From the NCBI GenBank assembly GCA_965365285.1, contig CBDUBC010000025.1, forward strand, positions 1 to 29,893: 29,893 nt of DNA, given 5' to 3'. Source of the stretch: JAURDE01 sp965365285 (lineage in GTDB: Bacteria; Bdellovibrionota; Bacteriovoracia; Bacteriovoracales; Bacteriovoracaceae). The position numbers were made by a program, and so were the translations under genes. How positions within the stretch are numbered: the stretch's first letter is position 1; each line of letters opens with the position of its first letter. This document shows, piece by piece, positions 23,267 to 29,893 of the stretch. Below the pieces are notes generated by a model. The model saw nothing but the letters and a program-made list of their open reading frames with translations, ran no database searches and was not told the origin of the DNA.

Positions 23267-25585
23267 TTAAGCTGCCTTTTTGTCTCTAGCTTTGATTTTT
23301 GTAATGACATCAACGAGTTGATCAATTTTTAATGGCTTACTTAGAAAGCCATCCATACCTGCCTTCAAACATCGGTCAATATCTTCTTTAAAAGCTGATG
23401 CCGTTAGAGCAATGATTTGAGGTCTTTCTTCCCTATAGATTCTATAAATTTCACTTGTTGCAACAAGACCATTCATTACTGGCATATGTTGATCCATAAA
23501 GATGACATCGAACTTTTCTTTTTGCAGCAAATCAAGAACTTCTTTCCCATTTTTCGCCTTAGTCACCTGATAGCCCAGTTTTTCTAAAATTTTGACCCCT
23601 ACCATCATATTCATTGGATTATCTTCAGCAAGAATAATTTTCAAGGGGTGAATCTCACCTAATTGAGATACATCAGAAAATTTAAGTTTAGTTTCTTCAT
23701 TTTTAAGAACAACTGCCACTTTACTCGGAAAAGTAAAAAAGAAGGTTGATCCCTCTCCTTCCTTACTTTGAACCCAGATCTTACCTTTCATGGCCTCTAC
23801 TAGTCCCTTAGATATAGAGAGACCTAGACCACTTCCTCCGTAGACTCTAACTGTGTCTTGATCTATTTGCCTAAATTTTTCAAATAATTTCTCCTGTCCT
23901 TCCTCAGAGATCCCTATCCCATTATCCCTAACAGATACTTCAATATTAAATTCTTCACCACTGAGATGATCCATTTCAAGATTTACGTATACTTTCGACT
24001 CAGCAAATTTAATGGCATTACTTAAAAGGTTATTCAGAATTTGTTTATATCGAATAACATCTCCCATGACACTTTCTGGTAAGTCTTTATTAATTTTTAG
24101 AAAAATTTCTTTATTTTTGGACCTAGCATTCTCTTCAAAAAGATCCATGACTTGGTTTGTGGCAGCTTTGACATTAAACGGAACATTTTCTACTTCCATT
24201 TTCCCAGACTCTATTTTTGAGAAATCGAGAATATCATTAATAATAGTAAGTAAGCTATCACTAGATAAAAGTATTGTTTCAATTAGTTTTTGATTTTCTG
24301 GGACTTTTAGGTGGTCGTGTAAAAGTTGTGCGCAAGCAATAATTCCATTCATAGGTGTTCTAATTTCATGACTCATATTGGCTAAAAATTCAGCTTTCTG
24401 TTTCTCTGCATTTAATGCCTCTTCTCGTGCTGCGATTAGACTTTGCTGGTTTTCATGCCCCTGAATGATATTGGAAAAAATTTCTGCACAAGTTTCTAAA
24501 AATTTAATGTCATTATCATTTTTTGCAGTTCCATGAGATAGATAAAAAACCATAACACCAATGACTTCATTTTCAAGCGTTTTTATTGGAACGTTATAAT
24601 GACCATGGGGACTAATTCCATCAAATCGAGTTTCATGTCTCTCATCTATACAACCTGCATAGACTGTTGATTTAGATTCAAAGGCCCGACCACATAGACA
24701 ATGTCCTTTATCTACTTTTTCACATAAAGTCTCTATCGATGAACCTAGGTTATGCGAAACGAGGAGTTCAAGTTGATCATTAGAATTAACGAGAAATATC
24801 CCTCCTTTATTACTAATATTTAACCACGAGATCGAAAGTAATTCAGATAAGCCGATACTTAGTTTTTCTTTAATTGAAATACTACTAAAAGGTGGAATGC
24901 TTAAAAGATTAATTAGAACATCTCTTTCTTGCACCTTTTGCTGAATTTCAATTTGAGTATTTAGAGTCTGTTTTCTCGCATAAAATAAGGTCATTATAAA
25001 AACCCATACTTTTATGCTATAGATAAAAATGAAAGCCAAGAACGATTTTTTCACTTGGTTCTCGAGTTTCACTTCTAAACGTTTAGCTTCCTGTTCTTGG
25101 GAAATAAGTAATGCGCTAATCCCTTTAAAGGCATTAGTATCATCGACTACTACAACTTTATCGAGATCCTTAGTAGAGATATTTTTTTTATCTTTTGCTT
25201 GATAAATACTCCACTCGTATAGACTTAAGACTTCAACAATTTGCTTGATGTGTTTTTCTTCCTCTAGGTTCCTAATATTAAGCAATTCTCTATACCTAGA
25301 GAGCAAAGCTTTTGCATTATCCAAATTTCCTTTTGCTTTGACGATATACTTTTCATCTCTTCTAAGAACATAGTTTTTAAAATTATGAATAAAACCGCCA
25401 TAACCCATTTCATTAGAGAAACTAACTATGATCTTTTTCTTTTTATTAATAAGAAAACTAAAATCATCAATTTGCTTTTTAATTTCACCGTATTGGATAA
25501 ATTCAACGGCAAAAAAAGCACCTGTCAAAATGAGGTAGGCCGCAAAAATAATAGAGAATACTTTTTTGGTATCAAGGTAATTAAT
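23267..25585 (-). CDS. hybrid sensor histidine kinase (sensor-GAF-HisKA-HATPase-REC), probable ATT start
   Basis: A 772-residue inner-membrane hybrid kinase: TM1 ~9-31, periplasmic sensor ~32-178 with GYGGFIHNFKNYVLR at 61-75, TM2 ~180-202 and coiled linker. GAF ~230-372 holds the conserved G-H-C-L-C-G-R-A and R-H-E-T...P-H-G-H-Y-N-V-P. HisKA has H406 in ANMSHEIRTPMNGI; HATPase has the N box near 519, D-N-G-I-G-I at 554 and G-G-S-G-L-G-L. The C-terminal receiver has D698, T728 and K750. All key residues are intact, so phosphorelay through an Hpt protein is expected. The first standard start (TTG 25528) would cut TM1 in half and has no ribosome site. ATT 25585 has GGAG eight bases upstream and completes TM1. 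It follows the exporter ATPase gene by 64 bases on the same strand. Confidence 0.9.
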   Translation of the reverse strand: MNYLDTKKVFSIIFAAYLILTGAFFAVEFIQYGEIKKQIDDFSFLINKKKKIIVSFSNEMGYGGFIHNFKNYVLRRDEKYIVKAKGNLDNAKALLSRYRELLNIRNLEEEKHIKQIVEVLSLYEWSIYQAKDKKNISTKDLDKVVVVDDTNAFKGISALLISQEQEAKRLEVKLENQVKKSFLAFIFIYSIKVWVFIMTLFYARKQTLNTQIEIQQKVQERDVLINLLSIPPFSSISIKEKLSIGLSELLSISWLNISNKGGIFLVNSNDQLELLVSHNLGSSIETLCEKVDKGHCLCGRAFESKSTVYAGCIDERHETRFDGISPHGHYNVPIKTLENEVIGVMVFYLSHGTAKNDNDIKFLETCAEIFSNIIQGHENQQSLIAAREEALNAEKQKAEFLANMSHEIRTPMNGIIACAQLLHDHLKVPENQKLIETILLSSDSLLTIINDILDFSKIESGKMEVENVPFNVKAATNQVMDLFEENARSKNKEIFLKINKDLPESVMGDVIRYKQILNNLLSNAIKFAESKVYVNLEMDHLSGEEFNIEVSVRDNGIGISEEGQEKLFEKFRQIDQDTVRVYGGSGLGLSISKGLVEAMKGKIWVQSKEGEGSTFFFTFPSKVAVVLKNEETKLKFSDVSQLGEIHPLKIILAEDNPMNMMVGVKILEKLGYQVTKAKNGKEVLDLLQKEKFDVIFMDQHMPVMNGLVATSEIYRIYREERPQIIALTASAFKEDIDRCLKAGMDGFLSKPLKIDQLVDVITKIKARDKKAA

Positions 25586-25587
25586 AA

Positions 25588-25617
25588 CTAAATCTCCACA
25601 TCTTTTCTTATCGACAT
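25588..25617 (-). other. possible 9-codon leader ORF ahead of the hybrid kinase
   Basis: An ATG at 25617 opens nine codons ending in TAG two bases before the ATT proposed as the kinase start. Its stop lies between the kinase ribosome site and start codon, so terminating ribosomes could reinitiate there. No ribosome site for the leader is evident; it could be chance. Confidence 0.3.
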
Positions 25618-25649
25618 GGATTTAGGTTTTTTTAGGTATTTTCATATAT

Positions 25650-26324
25650 TTAGCTTAAACTTTGATCGGAAATTATTTGTCCATCGCTCAATAAAATTTC
25701 TCTATCTGCCATACGGGCGTAGTCTGATTCATGAGTTACTAAAATGATTGTTGTACCCTTATTTTTATTGAGTCCTTTGAGTATTTCCATCACCTTTAAA
25801 CCATTATAACTATCTAAATTACCGGTTGGCTCATCCGCAAAAATATATTTAGGCTCCATAATCAAGGCCCTTGCTATGGCCACACGTTGTTGCTGCCCAC
25901 CGGACATTTGATGAGGGTATTTATCGCGCTCAGAATATACATCAAATTTATTGAGTAAATGAAGAGCATAATCTCTCTTCTCTTTCTCCAGTCTTAGATT
26001 TCGAGGGCCTAAAAGGACGTTTTCCAGAGAGGTTAGTTCATTAAGAAGATAATGAAATTGAAAAATAAAACCGACCTTTTTATTTCGAAAATAATGAAGT
26101 TTTTCTACCGCTGTACGACTTGGATCCAACCCATCAATTGTAACTTCTCCTGTCGATGGATAATCTAAAGTACTTAAAATATAGAGAAGAGTACTTTTAC
26201 CTGAACCCGATCTTCCCGATATAGACAGAAACTGTCCATCTGGAATTTTTAAATCAATCCCTTTAAGTACTGGGGTATTGAGTTCTCCAAAAACTTTTCT
26301 AACCTTCGCGACCTCTATGCTCAT
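25650..26324 (-). CDS. ABC transporter ATP-binding subunit, LolD/MacB type
   Basis: A 224-residue cytoplasmic ATPase powering the adjacent permease. Walker A is GRSGSGKST (37-45), the Q loop F-Q-F-H-Y-L-L-N (89-96), the signature MSGGQQQRVAIARA (140-153), Walker B Y-I-F-A-D-E-P-T-G-N-L-D with catalytic E165, and the switch H198 in V-T-H-E. The extended P-T-G-N-L-D and S-G-G-Q-Q-Q-R wording places it in the LolD/MacB/FtsE group. Its ATG overlaps the permease stop by four bases, so subunit ratios are set by coupled translation. It is last in the kinase-MFP-permease-ATPase set. Confidence 0.95.
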   Translation of the reverse strand: MSIEVAKVRKVFGELNTPVLKGIDLKIPDGQFLSISGRSGSGKSTLLYILSTLDYPSTGEVTIDGLDPSRTAVEKLHYFRNKKVGFIFQFHYLLNELTSLENVLLGPRNLRLEKEKRDYALHLLNKFDVYSERDKYPHQMSGGQQQRVAIARALIMEPKYIFADEPTGNLDSYNGLKVMEILKGLNKNKGTTIILVTHESDYARMADREILLSDGQIISDQSLS

Positions 26325-27565
26325 AAATTAGACCTTATAATTTCTAAGGGAGTTAACTTTGATGCATGATAACTTGGAAAAAAAGAGGCTAAAATAGCAG
26401 AGACTTGTGCTGCAACAAAGGCCGTAATATAGATAGAGGGCTCAAAGGAAACAATTAAGTGAGATCCTTTTCCAATATCAAACCCCAAATCATATCTTTC
26501 CACTAAAATATTAAGACCGAAACCGAGACTTAGACCTATTAATGCCCCAACGAATCCTAATAGAAGACCTTGGATAAGAAAAAGACTGAAGATTTTTCGA
26601 GGCGAATATCCAATGGATCGCAGAATTGCGATCTCTTTTTGTTTTTGGCCAATCATAATAGAAAGAACATTATAAATCCCGAAGCCTGCAACAAGTAGTA
26701 TTGAAACAGTGATGACGTATCGAACGGCATCTTGGATGGCGATAATCTGCATAAAAGACGCGTTTGCCTCTTTCCAACTTTCAACCTTATCGACTGTAAA
26801 TAGAGACCATTGATCTGCAAGTTCATCGGATTTATTCATATCCACTAAGGCAACAGCAATCTCACCTACCCTACCCGGTGTTTTATTAATGGCCTGAATA
26901 TCACTAAGGTGAGCAAATGCTATGACATCATCAAACTGCTGGTTTCCTAGTCTGACCTTTCCAACAATTTTAAAATGTCTGGGCCCACTCGTACCAAGGC
27001 TTATGGAAATACTCTCTCCAATCCTGGCCCCTAGTTTATCCATTACACCAGAGGCTAGAACAATAGAGTGTCCTCCAGGTCTAAGTTCTAGAAGACTACC
27101 CTCTTTCATATAATCTTCAAGAGAACTTACCTCTATTTGACGAGCAGGTATGACTCCAGTTATCGAGATGGACTTATTTATTTTTCCTCTCGTTGCCAAA
27201 GCATTGACTACTAGCCTTGGAGCATAAGAGATAACTTCAGGGTCCTGACTTAATCTTTCGAACCATCCACCTGGGTTTTCTAAACGCGCCTCATCTCTTT
27301 TTCCTGAGGGTGGTACGATCCATTTAATGTTTTCATCAGTTGAAAAAAAACGCTCTGTGAGTTTATCTTTGATAATTGGTCTTTCACGACCACTAATACG
27401 AATATGAGCAGTATTGTTGAGTAATTGCTCAGCTAGGTATTCTCTCATACCAAGTTGGACACCTGCAATTAAAACATAAACCATAGTTCCAAAGCTAACA
27501 CCAAGGAAGATGAGAAAAGTTTGTTTTTTTCTTGAAAGAAGCTGCCTTAAGGCCAGATAAAACAT
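26321..27565 (-). CDS. ABC transporter permease, FtsX/LolC/MacB type
   Basis: A 414-residue inner-membrane permease with four predicted helices. TM1 is residues ~15-37, a large periplasmic MacB-PCD-like domain ~40-275, then TM2-TM4 (~280-305, ~330-355 and ~375-400). Marks of the FtsX domain are I-G-Q-K-Q-K-E-I-A-I-L-R-S-I-G-Y-S, the coupling helix typical of LolC/E and MacB, and the C-terminal P-S-Y-H-A-S-K-L-T-P-L-E-I-I-R. This type moves substrate from the periplasmic face by mechanotransmission. A membrane fusion protein next door favours an exporter over lipoprotein release, though LolC-like function cannot be excluded. The ATG overlaps the MFP stop by one base (TAATG). Confidence 0.93.
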   Translation of the reverse strand: MFYLALRQLLSRKKQTFLIFLGVSFGTMVYVLIAGVQLGMREYLAEQLLNNTAHIRISGRERPIIKDKLTERFFSTDENIKWIVPPSGKRDEARLENPGGWFERLSQDPEVISYAPRLVVNALATRGKINKSISITGVIPARQIEVSSLEDYMKEGSLLELRPGGHSIVLASGVMDKLGARIGESISISLGTSGPRHFKIVGKVRLGNQQFDDVIAFAHLSDIQAINKTPGRVGEIAVALVDMNKSDELADQWSLFTVDKVESWKEANASFMQIIAIQDAVRYVITVSILLVAGFGIYNVLSIMIGQKQKEIAILRSIGYSPRKIFSLFLIQGLLLGFVGALIGLSLGFGLNILVERYDLGFDIGKGSHLIVSFEPSIYITAFVAAQVSAILASFFPSYHASKLTPLEIIRSNL

Positions 27566-28335
27566 TATTTTACCCTTTTAATTAAAAGCTCATCCTCTAA
27601 TTTTATATCGCCTTCAATTACTTCTGCCCAAGTCTCATCAATACCGCCAATTTTTACTTGGATTTTTTCCTTTACTTGATTTCTTTTTCTTAAAATTTTG
27701 CCATTATTTATAGTGGATAAAGGAATTAAAAGAGCTTGTTTTTTTTCACCAACTAGAATTGAAACATCGGCCGTCATTCCAGGTAAAATATTTGGGGGAA
27801 GCTCATTGACTTCAATTCTTGCAAGGAATTCATCATTTTTAGGATAGATTGATACGACTTCTCCTTCAAAAAGCTCTCCACGTAGACTTTCAAAAAGCAC
27901 CTTCGCTTTTTGTTTCGACCTCACTCGAAGAGCACCCTCTTGCTCGAGGGAAACTTCAATGTATCGATCTAAAAGATTTTCAATTTTAACAGCTATAGTT
28001 TGGGGAAAAAGAGTTTCTCCCTCATCAAAAGGAAGTAGTGTGACTGTTCCATCAAAAGGAGCAAGAAAGATTTTGGTGTCCTCAAACTTAATGAGCTTAC
28101 TCCCCTTTTTTATAAAAGCTCCCTCATACACATATATTTTTTCAACTTTCGTTGTTACACCAATTTTAACTTCATATTTGTGAACACTTTTAACTTTACC
28201 AAGACCATAAATAACCTCTTTGATATTACCAATTTTTGGTTTTACCCAGCTTTGATCTTTCGCTTTTGAATAAAAGAATACAGATGTAATAACCAATAAA
28301 GTTACAGACAGAAGAGAAATATAAATTTTTTTCAT
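27565..28335 (-). CDS. short HlyD/MacA-type membrane fusion protein
   Basis: A 256-residue periplasmic adaptor anchored by residues ~4-22. The lipoyl half-motifs are V-E-K-I-Y-V-Y-E-G-A-F-I-K-K-G-S-K-L and A-P-F-D-G-T-V-T-L-L-P-F-D-E-G-E, followed by the beta-barrel (P-P-N-I-L-P-G-M-T-A-D-V-S-I) and a membrane-proximal part. The two lipoyl halves are joined by only about six residues (F-E-D-T-K-I), where MacA, HlyD and AcrA carry a long alpha-helical hairpin. Without it, contact with a TolC-type channel in the usual way is unlikely, and no outer-membrane factor gene is near. The ribosome site is weak. It lies 27 bases after the kinase gene and one base overlaps the permease start. Confidence 0.88.
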   Translation of the reverse strand: MKKIYISLLSVTLLVITSVFFYSKAKDQSWVKPKIGNIKEVIYGLGKVKSVHKYEVKIGVTTKVEKIYVYEGAFIKKGSKLIKFEDTKIFLAPFDGTVTLLPFDEGETLFPQTIAVKIENLLDRYIEVSLEQEGALRVRSKQKAKVLFESLRGELFEGEVVSIYPKNDEFLARIEVNELPPNILPGMTADVSILVGEKKQALLIPLSTINNGKILRKRNQVKEKIQVKIGGIDETWAEVIEGDIKLEDELLIKRVK

Positions 28336-28362
28336 AATAGGCCCATATGTCCTCTTTTAGTA

Positions 28363-29893
28363 TTATTTATTCAAGTATTTATAGATAATTTTTTCTACAT
28401 CGTGTTTGATTAATGGCTTTTTAATAACCTCATCAAAACCATCATGTCGAAGTCTTGATATTTCCATATCACTTATCGAGGTCGTCATAGCAACCATTGG
28501 CGTTTTAACTCCGATTCTCACGAGTTCTCGAATAGCCTGATCACCTGAAACCTCGGGCATAACAATATCGGCAATGATCAAGTCATACTCATTTTGTTTA
28601 GTGACTTCTTCTATTAGCTCAGCACCATTAGCTACAATTTTAACTGAGTCAAAGAAAAGTTTAAGAAGCCCTAAAACAACCTGCTGCATGATTCCACTAT
28701 CTTCTGCAACAATAATTTTTCGACCTCTTGCTTTATCAAAATCAATCTTTTCAAGTAGGACTAGGTCGCGATCAACTTCCCTAGTTTGAGAGATATTAAA
28801 AGGGATAGTAATAGTAGTTTCTGTCCCTTTTCCTAAGACACTTTGGACCTCATACTTTCCATGCATTAGAAGGAGAAGCTTTTTAACAATAAAAATTCCT
28901 AATGCTGATTTTTCTAAACCGTCTGTACGAGTATTAATAGATTGTAAATTATTGAGCTTTTCCTCACTCATCCCCAAACCGGTATCAGAAATTTTAAACT
29001 CTATCGAGCAAACCTGACTCCCCTTTTCAATACTATTAACTTCAAACTTAATAATCCCTTCTTTTGTATATTTAAAAGAATTATCCAAAACATTATTAAT
29101 AATCTGCTGAAGTCTAAGACTATCCGTTCGAACATAAGTAGGTAGATTAGGATCAACTTTTAAAATAAGCTCTTTATTTTTATTTGAACTACGAATATCA
29201 AAAATATCAAATAGATTTTTACAAAACCTAGGCAAGTTAACTGTCAAATACTCTAATTTAATTTGATTATTTTCAAGACGATTTAAATCTAAAAGATTCC
29301 CGAGGTTTGTACTGAGGGCATTTAGACTTAGTCGTAATAAAGTAAAAAGACCTCTTTCTTCTGTATTCTTTTGAAATTTAGGTTCAATAATATCAATCAC
29401 GGATGCAAGCCCATCAAGAGGAATCCTAATATTTTGTCCAACGTCACTTAGAAACTTAAGACGAAGTCTTAGAGCATCTTCAGCACGAAGCTTTTGTCGA
29501 ATAACCTCATTTTCGTATTTTTTAATTCTCTGGAGACCAAAGGCTCCAAAAACATAACCTATAATCTTTTCATTTTTACCTAAAATTTTGGACATGCTTA
29601 AAAGGACGGGAATAGGTTGTGAATCTTTATTTTTATAAGTCCACTCTTGTTCATGGAGTAAAATATCAGAGAGAGGAGCTATTAATCCTTGAAATCCCTT
29701 TTCCTTTTCTTTATTTCGATGTCTAATTTCTTCCGTATCATGAAGAATCACAATACTTTCTCTCTCGACTAAATCTGATGCGTCAAAGCCTGTTAGCTTT
29801 TCTGCTCCTTTGTTCATCGATGTAATCAGTCCGGCAGAGTCTGTGGTGATAATAGATGCATTAATATTTTCTAAGATCGAACTTAAGAATCCT
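28363..29893 (-). CDS. hybrid histidine kinase with degenerate H-box (PAS-HisKA*-HATPase-REC), 5' end beyond window
   Basis: The frame is open to the right edge, so the N-terminus is missing; Met at 29817 lies inside a PAS domain (I-L-E-N-I-N-A-S-I-I-T-T-D-S-A-G...T-G-F-D-A-S-D-L-V) and is not the start. PAS spans to about 29520. The HisKA-like helices follow with F-L-S-D-V-G-Q-N-I-R-I-P-L, where the phospho-His is replaced by Gln (CAA, 29434-29436). The ATPase N box is good (Q-I-I-N-N-V-L-D-N-S) and G1 reads S-D-T-G-L-G-M, but G2 is altered (K-S-A-L-G-I-F). The receiver is complete: D-I-I-A-D-like A-D-I-V-M-P, T-T-S and K-K-P-L. It probably cannot autophosphorylate in the normal way. It is the first gene before the MFP-permease-ATPase set, 27 bases apart. 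Confidence 0.9.
   Translation of the reverse strand, partial: GFLSSILENINASIITTDSAGLITSMNKGAEKLTGFDASDLVERESIVILHDTEEIRHRNKEKEKGFQGLIAPLSDILLHEQEWTYKNKDSQPIPVLLSMSKILGKNEKIIGYVFGAFGLQRIKKYENEVIRQKLRAEDALRLRLKFLSDVGQNIRIPLDGLASVIDIIEPKFQKNTEERGLFTLLRLSLNALSTNLGNLLDLNRLENNQIKLEYLTVNLPRFCKNLFDIFDIRSSNKNKELILKVDPNLPTYVRTDSLRLQQIINNVLDNSFKYTKEGIIKFEVNSIEKGSQVCSIEFKISDTGLGMSEEKLNNLQSINTRTDGLEKSALGIFIVKKLLLLMHGKYEVQSVLGKGTETTITIPFNISQTREVDRDLVLLEKIDFDKARGRKIIVAEDSGIMQQVVLGLLKLFFDSVKIVANGAELIEEVTKQNEYDLIIADIVMPEVSGDQAIRELVRIGVKTPMVAMTTSISDMEISRLRHDGFDEVIKKPLIKHDVEKIIYKYLNK

Noticed and set aside
25650..28335. Naming the exporter genes macA/macB or lolCDE.
   Set aside because: MacB is a permease-ATPase fusion and Lol systems lack an MFP; the separate subunits and shortened MFP fit neither name cleanly.

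Overview
The window is AT-rich, gene-dense bacterial DNA from a Gram-negative organism. The evidence for two membranes is lipoprotein signal peptides, a LolC/MacB-type exporter with a membrane fusion protein, and a secreted protein ending in Phe-Phe. Dense two-component signalling, low GC and this mix of housekeeping genes fit the Bdellovibrionota, perhaps a Bacteriovorax or Halobacteriovorax relative. That placement is an impression from gene content, not a measured phylogeny. Both ends cut genes: fabG at the left edge and a PAS-containing hybrid kinase at the right edge.

Layout. Positions 1-4235 (+) hold a tight housekeeping operon: fabG, acpP, fabF, glyA, nusB and a small unknown gene, covering fatty-acid elongation, one-carbon metabolism and antitermination. 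Positions 4223-7549 form a signalling island: an orphan Hpt protein (-), a 538-residue protein with duplicated receiver-like and PilZ-like parts (+), a receiver protein with an unassigned C-terminal domain (+) and a single-domain receiver (-). Positions 7648-9920 (-) carry a methyltransferase, a DUF6165 protein, greB and a low-molecular-weight phosphatase. Positions 9967-11182 (+) carry def and trmO, followed by a secreted, possibly outer-membrane protein and a convergent EamA-type transporter. Positions 13478-15495 (+) hold an unknown membrane-anchored or exported protein and a broken phospholipase-D-like gene. After these come an SDR enzyme, a TauE/SafE permease and a tRNA-Asp gene with a strong promoter.

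From 17271 a sensor kinase and single-domain receiver form a pair. They are followed by yaiI and an RhlE-type RNA helicase (-), a lipoprotein (-), a secreted esterase (+) and a second lipoprotein (-). Positions 23267-29893 are all on the minus strand. In transcription order they encode a hybrid kinase whose phospho-accepting His is replaced by Gln, a very short membrane fusion protein, an FtsX-type permease, an ABC ATPase, and then a second hybrid kinase with an intact H-box.

Main points for a second look. Two genes (a lipoprotein and a hybrid kinase) appear to start at AUU: each has a Shine-Dalgarno sequence at good spacing, and the membrane signal is complete only from that codon. Two separate kinases share a near-identical predicted periplasmic motif. 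A pseudokinase-like hybrid sits at the head of an exporter operon whose fusion protein lacks the usual helical hairpin. Convergent neighbours repeatedly overlap or abut with no visible terminators. I found no CRISPR array, insertion sequence, prophage or rRNA.
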